Of a DNA stretch of 64,000 nt, positions 35,085 through 47,700 are shown one piece after another. Under the pieces are notes generated by a model. The model was given only the letters and a program-made list of their open reading frames with translations, was not told where the DNA came from and did no database searches. The stretch spans positions 38,947,142 through 39,011,141 of the forward strand of contig CM053250.1 in the NCBI GenBank assembly GCA_028583405.1, in the 5' to 3' direction. This DNA is from Pogonophryne albipinna (lineage: Eukaryota; Chordata; Actinopteri; Perciformes; Artedidraconidae). Position numbers and translations under genes: made by a program. Position 1 is the first letter of the stretch. Every line of letters starts with the position of its first letter.

Positions 35085-38000
35085 CACATACAGACACATT
35101 CAAACACACTCACACACTGCTGACAATGATGTTGAGTGTTAGTCCAGCAGCTCCCTCTGCTGGTGGCACATGCAATTACAACAGACACATATACACTCCA
35201 TAACACACACATACAGCTCTTAAAGCATATAATATATATCAGGCTACAGCCCATGTATATGTTATGATGTGAAGCACTATTTGGTTTCATGAAAAATATC
35301 AACTATTTATTTGTAGATATCTACTAAAGCATACAAATAAAGTGTGTAATGTCGGCCTGTTACTTATATTATTGATTGATATATATTATACACACTGTTC
35401 TGCTTTCTGCACTAGCCTCATCAGCTGTTCTCACTGTAAATGTTGGCTCACAATTAAAGCAAACATACATAGCCTAATATCCAGAGGAGATGCGTTTATT
35501 GAGTAAACAAACGGTAAAGGGCAGAAAGTCTGCACAAGCCACTGCACCACACGCCACGGTTACTGCTCCTCCAGACAGCCTCCGCGATAATCGATCATCG
35601 ACGAGCCTTTACAGAAATTTGTTTTCCTTCGAGGCAGCGCGCCCACATACGTTTCCGGGACGCGAACATTTGAGAAATTACGAACGGCTCATTTCGGAGG
35701 ACTCGCCCGCGTCTGCTTGACGCCGGGACGACCGGCGACCCTCCCCTACAGGCGCTCGGACGCGAAGGCCCGCCCACAACTGCGTGCACGTCTGTGACCG
35801 CAGTTTTCATTTGTATTGTTTTTTGGTCAATTTGTAGTCATCAGTGTTTGGTTTGTTACAAGCACTGGATTTTAAGAGATTGTTCTAAATGACTATTCAC
35901 TACTACTTATTTATGACTTGTATCATCCTTTTAATCAGAGGGACATTGCTATTGGAAAATCATTTCAGGTTTTCTAATCAAATGCAGAAAAAATACCTTT
36001 ATTTCAAGGTTTAAGGAACAAACAGAACACTACCTCGTGAACACAGTCAACGACAAACAAGGAACCAACAATGACAGACAGAAAAACCAGAACTTAAATA
36101 CACTCAAGACTAATCACACAAACAAGACACAGGTGAGGAGGGAGGAGAAAACACAGGGGCACCAGGTGAACACAATCGGGTAATCAGGTAGGAGGGAAAA
36201 CAGACAGAAAGCGACAGGCAAGACAGGGGGTGAAGACTTTTCAAAATAAAACATGAAACCAAAGACAGAAAAAGACAAGACAAAACACAACACAGACAGA
36301 TCGTGACAATTTGGTTATGCTTAGGATTCATTAATGATATTAACCATGCAACAATGCAGTGTATGGTGCTCAAAAGAAAAATGTCATATAATCTAACAAT
36401 ACTTTGTCTCTAATCTTAATACACAGACCCCTCTGTGCATCAGCCTCCACACAACCGGCCAAAGAAATCGCCAAGGGCTAAAAAGGGTAATTCTGGTTTA
36501 TTATGTCGTGAGTGCTGAAGGTTAATTTTACTCCAGCCCTTACTGTAATTTTTTTTATGTAATGTTGACTTTTCTCAGCATTGTGTTTTATGATAAATAA
36601 TACTTAATAGTTGTTATAAATCACAATGAATCCCCAACATACAATGTTATCTGAAACAAAAAGGTGGTTGTATGTGATGTAGTAATGGTTCTTATATCTC
36701 CTGATCCAAAATGTACCATTGACCTGGCTGCTACTCGGGCATAAACATGCATGACTGGCAAAAAAAGAACACTGACATCATCCGTAGCGAATATAATCTC
36801 TCTAAAGTTGTCATTTTCATCTGTCATTCAAAATGTACAGTGCTTCCACCTCTGTCGGAGCATCCAGGAACCTCTGCAGGAGAAAAGGCACAAGAATACG
36901 GTAGGCATGCGTTTCACAGCCAGCTACATTAAGTAAAACATTGGAATATGGAATTTATATTTCAAACAGTGCAAAGGTGTGGTTTTATGCTGCTTTGATT
37001 ATTTGCCATTTTGCTATTGGTTAAGGAGAGGGAGATTGTCAAAAGTTTAAAATGTAACAGTATTTAATTATGAGGCCTTAATTTGTTTCAGAAGAGCCCA
37101 CTCTGCAGGAGGCTCGGCAAATAATACAGAGCAAAAATTGAGAGATTGCCACCTTAAGAGAATGAGCGGCATTTTCTCAGGGAGAGACTTAAAGAAGGTA
37201 AAGATGATTTGAGGAGATTACAAGTTTATAAATGTACATGTACGTTGATTGTGATGAAACAATTGCTGTTATTAGGAAATAATTACTATAGGGTCCTATA
37301 GGGTTTTCTTGAGTTGGACTTGTGTTGCGTTGAAACATTGCTAATGCTAGAGCTCTGATTCCAGTGTGCAGTTACCTTTCTATTGTATTCTTACTATTTG
37401 TACTGTACTTGCTGTACATAAGTGGGTGCTAAAGTTCACTGAACTGTGTAAAAGTTACTTGTTTGATGATGTAGCTAATATGAAATTGTGAATCAATGTG
37501 CAGCACTGCCACTTGGATCAAGCTAATTTTGTGCTTTTTCTTGTTTTACAGTAAAAACGCCTGACCATTCCATTCGCCGGTACAACATGGTACTGGAGAT
37601 GGTGAGAAATCAAGGAATCAGCAAAGCCGAAGCATACACCAGGCTTGGTGTAGATCGAAACACAATTGTGTATTAGGCGCCGATTGCCGAAATCGCAGCT
37701 GTCAACCCAGAGCTCTGAAAACATTGAGGTCCAGCTTCAAAAGGAAGGACAGCATTAAGAGATTTGCTGAAACATGTAAGGGCTTTTGCGAGCAGGAGCC
37801 TACAGCTTCAGCAATCCTGAAACATAAGGACGATGGATCCTTACTGGATATACGCAGGAAATACGTTTTAGTTGTTTTTACAGTTTTATTAGTTTTTCAA
37901 AGTTAAAAAGTTGGACCTTTTGAAGATGTTTTTGAACCCATAGATCATGGATGTTTGTTCGAATGTTATTACTATTCTATATTTTTTTACAAAATAAAAA

Positions 38001-41000
38001 TGTGTTTTTTGTGAATAAAGACAATTGTAAAATCTGCAGTTCAAAATTCAGTGACCTTACTATAATTTCTCCAACCCACCCCATGAATTGCTTATGCTTC
38101 ATACATTCTATTTCATACCACCATTAATCATATGTTAGTTATCAGTGTAAACGATGGAACAGGTCACCACTTTATTTGAAGGGGCACAAACATGATGAAG
38201 TAATGACAAAGTCATGCTTAGTTAATCATGATTACAACACTTGGAATTGCTGTGACTGGTCAGTTCTTTGGCCTGACCCTTTAATTGCAGATCTATATGA
38301 AGAAGACATGAACATCATTAATAACTCAGAAGTCATGATGATTGAGATACCTTAGTTGATGCATTAATTAAGGTATTGTTCCTGCATTAAGTCATGCATG
38401 AGATACCATTAATACCTGTACATTACTGATAGTTCATGAAGTACTACATGAATGAATTCATGCTTTTTCATGCATGAATTCATGATGATTCATGTACCCT
38501 TACCGTAAAGTGTTACCCATTTTTGAACCAGTGCGAGACATAGTGAAGCTGAAAAGATTCATTTAATCAGTTGCCAATAACAGCCCCCTTCCACCCAGAT
38601 CCTCACTCTGCATCCGAGTTCTGTCCTTCTGTGTGACAGGTAGATACAGGAAGTGCACACGCCTCCTCTCCACAACAACCTTTTGGAGATTAATGTCTGT
38701 GTCCAGCTTTTAGGCAGTAAGCCAGTGTAAGCCAGCTTTGCAGGTAGTTAAAAAGGGAAACTGATGTACAAGAAAATGTTAATTTAAACATGAAGGAGCC
38801 AGGGAGGAGATCTTTCTAATTGTATTTGTGCTGCCATAATGAGGCAGAAAGCACTGGGATGACATTTTGAATATGCATATTATGACTGACATTATGGATA
38901 CTTGACTCTCTGTCATTACACACAAATCAGATCTGAACACAGCATCCTCCAAGAATGAATCCAGAAATCAAACCATATAATTTACATTCAGACTCTGATG
39001 CTATCCACTTACCCGGGGCAACAACGACCAAGCCTCCCCACTTCTCCTCTTCAACATGCACTTGAGGAGATCACAGACATGAGAAACTCTCATAGATTAA
39101 AACTATACGATCTCACATCCCACTCTATTCATCTCAAATCATAAAAGTGCCATTCTCTGGCATACACAAGTTTATCAAACTCCTATCAGATTGAGTTATA
39201 CAATGATGAATGAAAGAGCATAAAGTGCCTATTGAACAAGCGAGAGTAACATCATCTGCAGTATTAAGCACACTTCAATGTAAATCCCAAATCACATTAT
39301 GCAAAACTTTGGATCCTAGATGGAGCCCCTTGAACGTGAGATTAGGATCTCCTCTGCCTTCTGATGAGAGTTGATGAGTGAGCCTCACACAGAGACACAG
39401 ATAATCTCACACTCCTGGACCCATTAGTGGAATATTTCATGTGCACAATAATGAATGTTGCCTTAAGGACCTCCCATTGTTATGCTCTTTCATAATTTTT
39501 GAAAAAAGTAATTTTATTGACTGTTTTTTTCCTCATTGACTGCTGACACTCGACTTGCGCCTCCCTATAGACCACAGAGGACAAAAAAAGTGCTTCAGTT
39601 TAGAATCCAATTTCTGCTGGGGATTAGCAATGTTCCTGTCCAGATTTGCATACTAACGATAATAAATGTGTTTGTGATGAACACATATCTTCCCAAACAC
39701 GTTGCCAGGACAAAAGGGATGTTTTTATGTATGTATGTATGTATGAATGTGTCTTTTTATATGACTTATGATTAATGACAGAATAATACTAATGTGAGAA
39801 CATCTCTTCAGGAATGGTTTTCCTTCTACAAGATGTAAGGTGTTATGATTAGCTGATTATCACTGAATATAAAGTACGAATGAGACGCTAGTGAGGTCAT
39901 TTTCAGGTATTATATCATAAATAAAGTAAAGTACACTATTGGTAACTAAAGTATTTTTAACTTGATGATGGCAATGAATAAAAGGTCAGGGGCTCACCAT
40001 AGTTTAATCTCTCCTCTGGGATGTAGAAATGTTATATGATTAATGAACTAATTCATCTTTAATCAGAACAGTTTATTCTCACTCCTCCTGCTGCCTGTAA
40101 TCAGCTGATCAGTGGTGTCCACTCTATTAGTTAACCGACTACTTCATCATGCTGCTGTCAGATTTTGTAACTGTTCGGCTTTGACCTGTAGTAACCTGTC
40201 ATTTTGGGCATCCATGTCCAGCCAGGCTCCTCAACTTCACTCAGCATCAAATCGTGGGTTGCGTTCCAATAGTCCATTTAGCTTAGGAACCTTCCTAACC
40301 AAGTGAAATGACCCGGAAGTCCCTCAGTGGCAGCCATGATAAGTGCCGTTCCAATTCTTCAAATGAAAGGAAAGGAGGTTTCAAACTTCCTTTATAACCT
40401 CCTTTAGCTTAGGAACCACTGGACCTCCCTTGACGAAAGGAGAGGAGAAAATGCTGCCCCACAATGCCTTGCAGCCGCAGCATTTGCCGTCACTCAACAA
40501 TCGGCCGTTCACGGAAACAAACGATTATGACCGAGAAATGATATCATGAAAGTTACGGTGCTTATTAAGCATTTTAAAACGTATGTGGTAAGTTGCCAAA
40601 GTGCTTTTTTCTGAACGTTCATCAGTATTTTAATCAAAAAGAGAAATATGAACGTTAGTTTTTACTGAAATGATCAAATAAAGTCAACATTTCACAGTCT
40701 TTACTGAGCTGTGTGGAGAATCCATGTATCTACCGTCCAATTGTTTTTCTTTATTAAACACGTAAACGGAAGAGCGTTTGAGAGGCGTTTTTGCTTTTTG
40801 CTTTTCAACTTACTAAATGGCCTAATGGTCCTTGGAGCGAGGGGCGGGGCGAAACTCACAGAAGTGATTTCAAAACAAAAGCGGTGATAATATTATAAAC
40901 AAAGGGAACAAGGTGAATTTAGCGATCACAACGAAAACGGCCAAGACACATATTGAGCCCAGAAAATGGATGTTATTAAGGGCTGTAAATATAATAAGCC

Positions 41001-44000
41001 TCTGTCTAAAATTGACAACATTGTTAGGAGATGTAAACTATGCAGAGATTCTGCACTGCGGTCACTCAGCCGCCTCTCGGGTTTGTTTTTTCAAATCAGC
41101 TGCTCTTCATTCCTGCTATATTTGACGAGTGATACAAATATGTTTTACCACAAGTTCTTAAGGAAACTGACACTATTGGACTCGGTTCTAGTTGGACTTC
41201 TACCAGAAATAAAATGAAGTACTTTTGCTGTGTAGCCTACATTGAAACTACTGACATTTTAATAAATATTGCAAAAAAGGGCTCCAAAAAAGGCATATAT
41301 ATATATAACCTGGCCGGCTTAACCAGTGTGTAATTCTTCAAGCACCACAAGATTCAGAGTTTATAAAGTACAATTCTGGGCCATTGATTGTGTCATTTCT
41401 CCAAACACATACAGTCAAAATGCCTGTTTTGAAGCCTTAAAATGGCGCAGGAAAAGGACTTTACATTGTATTATACTTAAAGACAGGGCTATTCGGTTAA
41501 GAGAAGAGAAAAAGGAAAGCAAATAGTTATAATGGGTGATTTAACATTAATCACATAATATGAGGTCCTTGGCACTCAGACTCTAGGGGTCATTGTGTGA
41601 TCATGGGGCATCACCCTTACAGCATCAGGACAATATCATATGGAGTCAGACACTGGAAGTGTGCTGGAGGCTGAGGAAGGATGAGGCTGATGAGACGGAA
41701 GAATCTGTGACGAACTAGCGGCAGAGAAATAATCATATATTAAAAGACAGCAGCTTCATAAGAGGCCAACAAGAGTGACAGAGTGTGTCATTGTGCTGTC
41801 TACCATCCTCTTAAAAATACTCTGTCCAACAATATCAGTCTCATGAAGAAAGGTTTTTTAACGCTTATTGAAAATAGCAGAGAAACATGCATTCTTGTTC
41901 TCAGGAGGGGACATTGACAGAGGATTGTTGGAAAAGTACACAGTAAGTACTTCATAGTACCTGTGGGAGTAGTTTCACTAGTACTGAGTCCAACAGGATC
42001 AATCTCACGAAGAACTAATGGCAACAAAAAAGAATTCCCTCATCAAACTTAGCAGAAGTGGCTTGATTTTGTTCTCAGCAGGGGACTTTGACAGAGTATT
42101 CCTCAAACAATACACAGTAAAAGTACTTCAATGTATTGTAAGTAGTAGGCTAATACAAAGTCAAACAGTATCAATTTCATTAAGAACTAATGGTAACATT
42201 ATATTTTTATCATTCATCAAAGATAGCAGAAAACATGCATTATGTAGCCTACATATATGGAGGGGACTCTGACAGAGGATTACTCACAAAGTACACAGCA
42301 AAAGTACTTCATTTTATTTCTGGTAGAAGTCAAACTAGAACCGAGTCCAACAGTGTCAGTTTCCTTAAGAACTTGTGGTAAAACATATGTGTATCATCGT
42401 CAAATATAGCAGGAACAATGAAGAGCAGCTGATTTGAAAAAACAAAGTGGAGAGACGGCTGAGTGACCGCAGTGCAGAACCGCTGTATAGTTTAAATCTC
42501 CTAACAATGTTGTCCATTTTAGACACAGCTGCTTATTATATTTACAGCCCTTAATAACATCTATTTTCTGGGCTCAATGTGTGTCTTGGCCATTTTCGTT
42601 GTGATCGCTAAATTCCCCTTGTTTATAATAATCACCGGTCCTTCCGCAGGATACTGTAGTGATTACAAGTGTGATTTTAGCAAACGAGTGCTTTTGTTTT
42701 GAAATCACTTCCGTGAGTTTCGCCCCGCCCCTCGCTCCAAGGACCATTTGACCATTTAGTAAGGTAAAAAGCAAAAAGTAGAAACGCCTCTCAGACGCTC
42801 TTCAGTTTATGTGTTTAATAAAGAAAAACAATTGGACGGTAGATACACGGGTTGTGGAGTTTGTTCAACTTTTAAAAGATGTTTGAATGGTGATATACAC
42901 AGTGATAGATGTTAAGGACTAACGTTTATAATAAATACATTTGTATTTATTTAAAGATATTTTCATAGTTCATACAATCACACGTATTGGGATCATTTGT
43001 ATTAATGTGGACCGGAGGGAGAGGGTGACGAGCATAAGTTTCACTTTCCTTTTTTATTTCAATTCCAACTTTGGTCATGAAGAATATGTTTCTCTGTTGT
43101 CCACGTTCATAAAGCCTAAAGCAACAGCATCAGAGCACGGTGCAGAGTCTCTAGATTTCAAACCTTTATTTAACCAGATTGGTCCCATTGAGATCATAGA
43201 TCTCTTTTTCAAGGGAGACCTGCAGCATATAGGTTCCACATGAAACATAAAACAATAAAGGACATCATACATTATATTTACAGGATACATTAACCTAGTT
43301 ATAGACATTTACAAGTGCCCATAGTATCAACAAGCATTTCATTTAGCCTAGCTTTAAAAACATGCAGAGGAATGAGATTGCTCAGTTTCGATTCTTGCTG
43401 AAGATTGTTCAAGCAAGTGGAGCTGCGCCGTAAAAGCTGTCTTACCTAAGACAGTCCTTGCTCTTGGCACATCTAACAATACTACATCATGCGATCTCAG
43501 ACAATAGCTGCTTGCAACTCTCTGTGTTATCAGAGAGCAGATATAATACGGGAGTTTACCCAACAAAGCTTTATAAATAAACGTGTACCAATGACTGAGC
43601 CTCTTTACAGTAAGTGATGCTAACCTGCCTTAGCATACAGGGTACAGTGATGAGTAAGTGCTTACAATTTGTGACAAATCTCAGTGCGCTGTGATAGCGG
43701 CATCTAACTTGTTCAGGCGATAGGCAGGTGCATTCATATACAACAAATCACCATAGTCCAGCACAGGTAAAAAGGTCACAGTGACTAGCCTTTTCCTGGC
43801 CTCGAGCGAGAAACAGGACTTGTTTCTGGAAAAGAAACCTAGTCTAACCCTCAGCTTTTTAAGCAGATTAATGACCTGAAGTTTAAAAGTAAGACAATCA
43901 TCAAGCCAGATACCAAGGTATTTATAACAGGCAACCACTTCAAGTACTTGTCCTTGCATAGTAACAATATCTAAAACAGGCTCTGGTGTCTTTTTAGCTT

Positions 44001-44650
44001 TTAATATAGCATTACCTTGGTTTTATCAACATTTAACCCTCTACAGCATACTGTTGCCCTCAGGCAACAAACCACTTTTTTCAACCTCACACTGGGCCTC
44101 TAAATATTTTAATTTTTTTAAATATACACAATGTCACCTGACATGCTGGTGTCCAATAAAATGAGGGAATTATATGGGTGTGGCATTTTGTCTGGGGGTG
44201 GAGCAGTCCTTTCTGCAAGCAAAGCTGCAGGGGACTCAGGGCCACCTTGGTAATGTACATTTAACGTTTTAACATATTAGAAATGTACACAACTTAAAAC
44301 AAAAAATGTGCATGAATACGTAAAGAAGTATATTTGATTGTTTAAAGACTTATTATGTATTTATTAATGAGCTAAAACTATGTTTTTTTGTTCGTTGCCT
44401 CAGGGCAACACTGTGCCACTTGACCACTTTTTTCCAGGCAATATCATGCAAGTGTGCTCAGCTGTAAAATGATAAACCTAGTCAATGTTTTTACCTCTAC
44501 TGATATTTACAGGAAATGGACCCCAAAACATGTTATGGGCAGAAGGGACACGATCAGGCTGTTAGGGCTATTCCGTCTGACAGTGAGGACAGTGAAGGTA
44601 GAGATAGGGTTAGGCACACAGACACACACACACACACAGACACACAGACA

Positions 44651-44707
<57 letters not shown>

Positions 44708-47700
44708 TTTTAATTCATATAGAGTTGTTTTTTCTATTTCTTCTGAGTTGTAGAAATCCTTGGTGTTTCAATACCCTCGTAGCACAGTGTTGCACTGAGG
44801 CAACAAACCAACCCCGGGGTGAGGGGGGGTCACATTTTATAATTGATATAATATCAGGGACCCCTAAGCTCCTAAAACACATAGTGAAACATTTTATTCC
44901 TCCCAAAATAAAAAGTCATGCCATAGAGGGTTAAAAGAAGCTTAAGCTCAGAGAGCTGAGTCTGAATAATGTTAAAAACAGCCTGTCATTTAACACCAGC
45001 CTCCTGAATGGAGGGACCTGCACAGTACATCACGGTATCGTCCGCATAAAAATGTTAGTAGCTTCATCCACATTTTCACCTAAACTGTTGATATATATGG
45101 AGATGAGTTTACAGTAGTCCCTCGTTCTTATTAAACATCCATGTTGTAGTCCGCTGTATAGAAAACTGTAGTTTCCATAGTTCCCCCACAGCAGCAGACG
45201 CACATTCATGACGTCCGCTGGCGCATCATAAACACGTCGGATAGTTAAAGTGCATTCGGATTCTCTAAAGTACCGCAGTCTCTTCTCCTAAGTCCTTTTG
45301 AATTTTCCTATCCACTATCCCTTAACCCCGTGCCGTTTCACTCAGAGGTCAAGGAATAGGAGATAGGGTTAGACGTTAGGAGCTGATTTTTGGATTATCC
45401 GACCGCAACCCAGATCTTCAGCATGCTCTTCCTCCCATCGGTCCCCAGGGGTGACTATCATTATATGCAATTGGGAAATAAATATTCTTTAAGCCAAAAT
45501 AAGTCTCACCTGTTTTAAATGTACATTTTCTCAGATGTCTCCAGATAAACAAAGTGGGGCAGATGCTGGATGTTTTCAGATTAAGATGGAGGAAGATTTT
45601 ATTCAACTTTTATCCAAAAAGAGAAAACTGGATGAAAAACCAAGACAGCATGTAATTATTTATCTGTGGTGTTATGGTCTGTCAATATCTGTGCATGTTG
45701 AGTATAATGTGCTCTGTAAATGGTTTTGTATTGGACGAGATGAAGGTATGTACACATTTTCTTTCCCTGTGGGGACAGTGAAATCACAGAAGAAAAACTA
45801 CCACCATACCTTTTTTTTTTTTAATCCTGCTGACACTAATTCAGAACTGGACACAGATTTCTGTCAAACGTATTCTGCAACTTCTGGCAAACATAAAATC
45901 CCACATTAAAAAAGAATGGCGGCATGGCGGCCCTTCAAGGTGAACCAGGCAGATAACCTGTAGGAACATGACTCTGCCACCAGAAGAGCGGGAGACAGGA
46001 AACTGCATTGTTGATTGAACAATAATCAAATGGTGAAAAACAATCAGACAAGGACTTCATTTGAAGCTTAATGGTGCACCTTGGTAATGCTAACACCTTC
46101 TTTTGTCTTCCATGTAATAACATTAGAAGAAAAAAGGCTAGTTGAAAGAACTTATTTTAAGATGTTTGAGTATAATATATTTAAGATTAACTTCGACCTC
46201 CGGGGGGGTCTTACTATGGAGGAGTGGATTGAGCAGTGCCTATCTCCAGAAAAAAAAGCACCTAAAGTTAACGACGACATGCAGAGCTACGTGAAGAGCA
46301 GGTAGACCAACTGGAAAAGTAGCACCATTCAAAAGCTTTCTGATGCGGGTCTTGAAACAAAGCAGAGAGATGATGACCGTTAGTGGCCACAGGTGCGAAA
46401 GCTCTCTCCAGAGCTACTGGAAGCCCAATCTCGGGGACCGGAGAAAGTGGAGCAATATTCTCACCACGCCACGTAACCTCGTAAGCCATGCTACTGATGC
46501 TGGACAGGTTTTCAGTGGGTGCACAATAAACGGCAACATACAAATGAATGTAAATAAATAGCCAAATAATGGATCAACGCTCTCTGTCTAATATGTTCGC
46601 TAGCTGTTAGTGTTGTTGCATAGCAACCACCTCGCACTATGTTTTGTGCAGAAGGCAACGGAGGGACTATTTTATTTTGAACATCATTATTTACTAATAA
46701 AAACTATTTAAATTAGAGTGTGTATATTTCTTTCATATTGCCACACTTGGTAACCGTTTTATAAAAGCTAAGGGGGTTGTCGACCCTCCGCTTCGCGTCG
46801 GGCCGAACCACGCCCCTTAGCTGTGATATAATGAGCATATACCACGGCCTGTCGTGAGCTATTGCTTAAACATACAGTATATATATAGTTAAATACAAAA
46901 ATGTACATTCAGAGACAGAAACTTTGGTTGCTTTAGTAGCGAACACAGATCTCTGTACAATGGCTTCTTAATTCCCATTCAACTTTTGAAAGAACAAAAT
47001 GTGAACACAAACTAGCCCTTCCTCGACAGAGACAAACTTTGTTGTAACCCTTCAGAGTGGATAAAGGCTTCCAAAGGCAGATGCTTTTATGAGCACACAG
47101 CTTGAGGGAATGTTTTGCAGCAGCACCGTGTTTCTGTTTCACAGAGGGCTTTCTCTGTAAAAGGCTCTTTGACTGCTCAGAGGAAAAGAAGCCATTACTG
47201 CCACGATTGCCTTCAGGGCCTCCTAACAGTGAGGTGCAGAGAGGCCACTGTTCTGAGGCAAAGGATAGCAGGGACATCATCACCATGCTGTGAAGAAAGA
47301 ATCGCTGCCTCTATATTCCCAGCCAACCCAGTCTCACGGCATGTCGTGTTATAGTCACGACATTTAATCTATTGATTCGTGTTCACCAACACGATTTTCC
47401 CCTTTTTTTCGTGTCACACAGAACGATTTTAAAAGCGATGTATTTCTATTGGTAGTATGTTTCGTGCCTGCAGCACGTTTTTTTGTCCGTTCGGGTCTTG
47501 GAAGACCGGAAGCTGTGTGGTTCATAAAAACATGTTCTTACTCAATATCAAGCCACGATTATTGTTTTTATTTTAAATCGTATAATGTCGGACTTTTTTT
47601 GTCGTCTGTGAGGAAAAGAAATGGAGCTCAGAGCCTCAGAATACTGAAATCTGTATTTTTTTAAATCTTTTTTTCCTTCTAATTTGTTATTCTTTTCAAA

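Larger units (their letters stand above)
23575..38517. mobile_element. Putative 14.9-kb DNA transposon with long inverted arms and gene cargo, in trhr2 intron 4
   Basis: The left arm 23575-24337 and right arm 37781-38517 are inverted copies, nearly identical except for a 12-bp difference; both end GGTAACACTTTACGGTAAGG. Flanks CCTTTTTG (23567-23574) and CATTTTTG (38518-38525) match at 7 of 8 positions. Inside are remains of a Merlin/IS1595-like transposase (minus), decayed CCDC106-like exons (plus) and several later insertions. The arms include the 3' end of the CCDC106-like sequence. The alternative is two separate small elements in opposite orientation; the shared duplication argues for one unit but is short and T-rich. 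Confidence 0.6.
43140..45110 (-). mobile_element. LINE (L2/CR1-related) RT fragment split by a piggyBac-type element
   Basis: The 3' end near 43160-43240 (CTTTATTTAACCAGATTGGT, TCTCTTTTTCAAGGGAGACC) is a form common in fish LINEs. RT sequence reads upstream on the minus strand: [29 protein letters not shown] and [20 protein letters not shown] (43681-43959), and beyond the insert [18 protein letters not shown] (about 45045-44990). A frame change lies just before the YADD box. Clade not settled. Confidence 0.72.

Noticed and set aside
40257..45411. Possible single transposon with ends GGGTTGCGTTCCAATAGTCC and its partial inverse near 45393-45411
   Set aside because: The ends match at only about 16 of 20 positions and the flanks share no target duplication.
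45535..46305. Possible host gene exons
   Set aside because: Short frames without splice consistency or a recognisable family; left as unassigned intron sequence.
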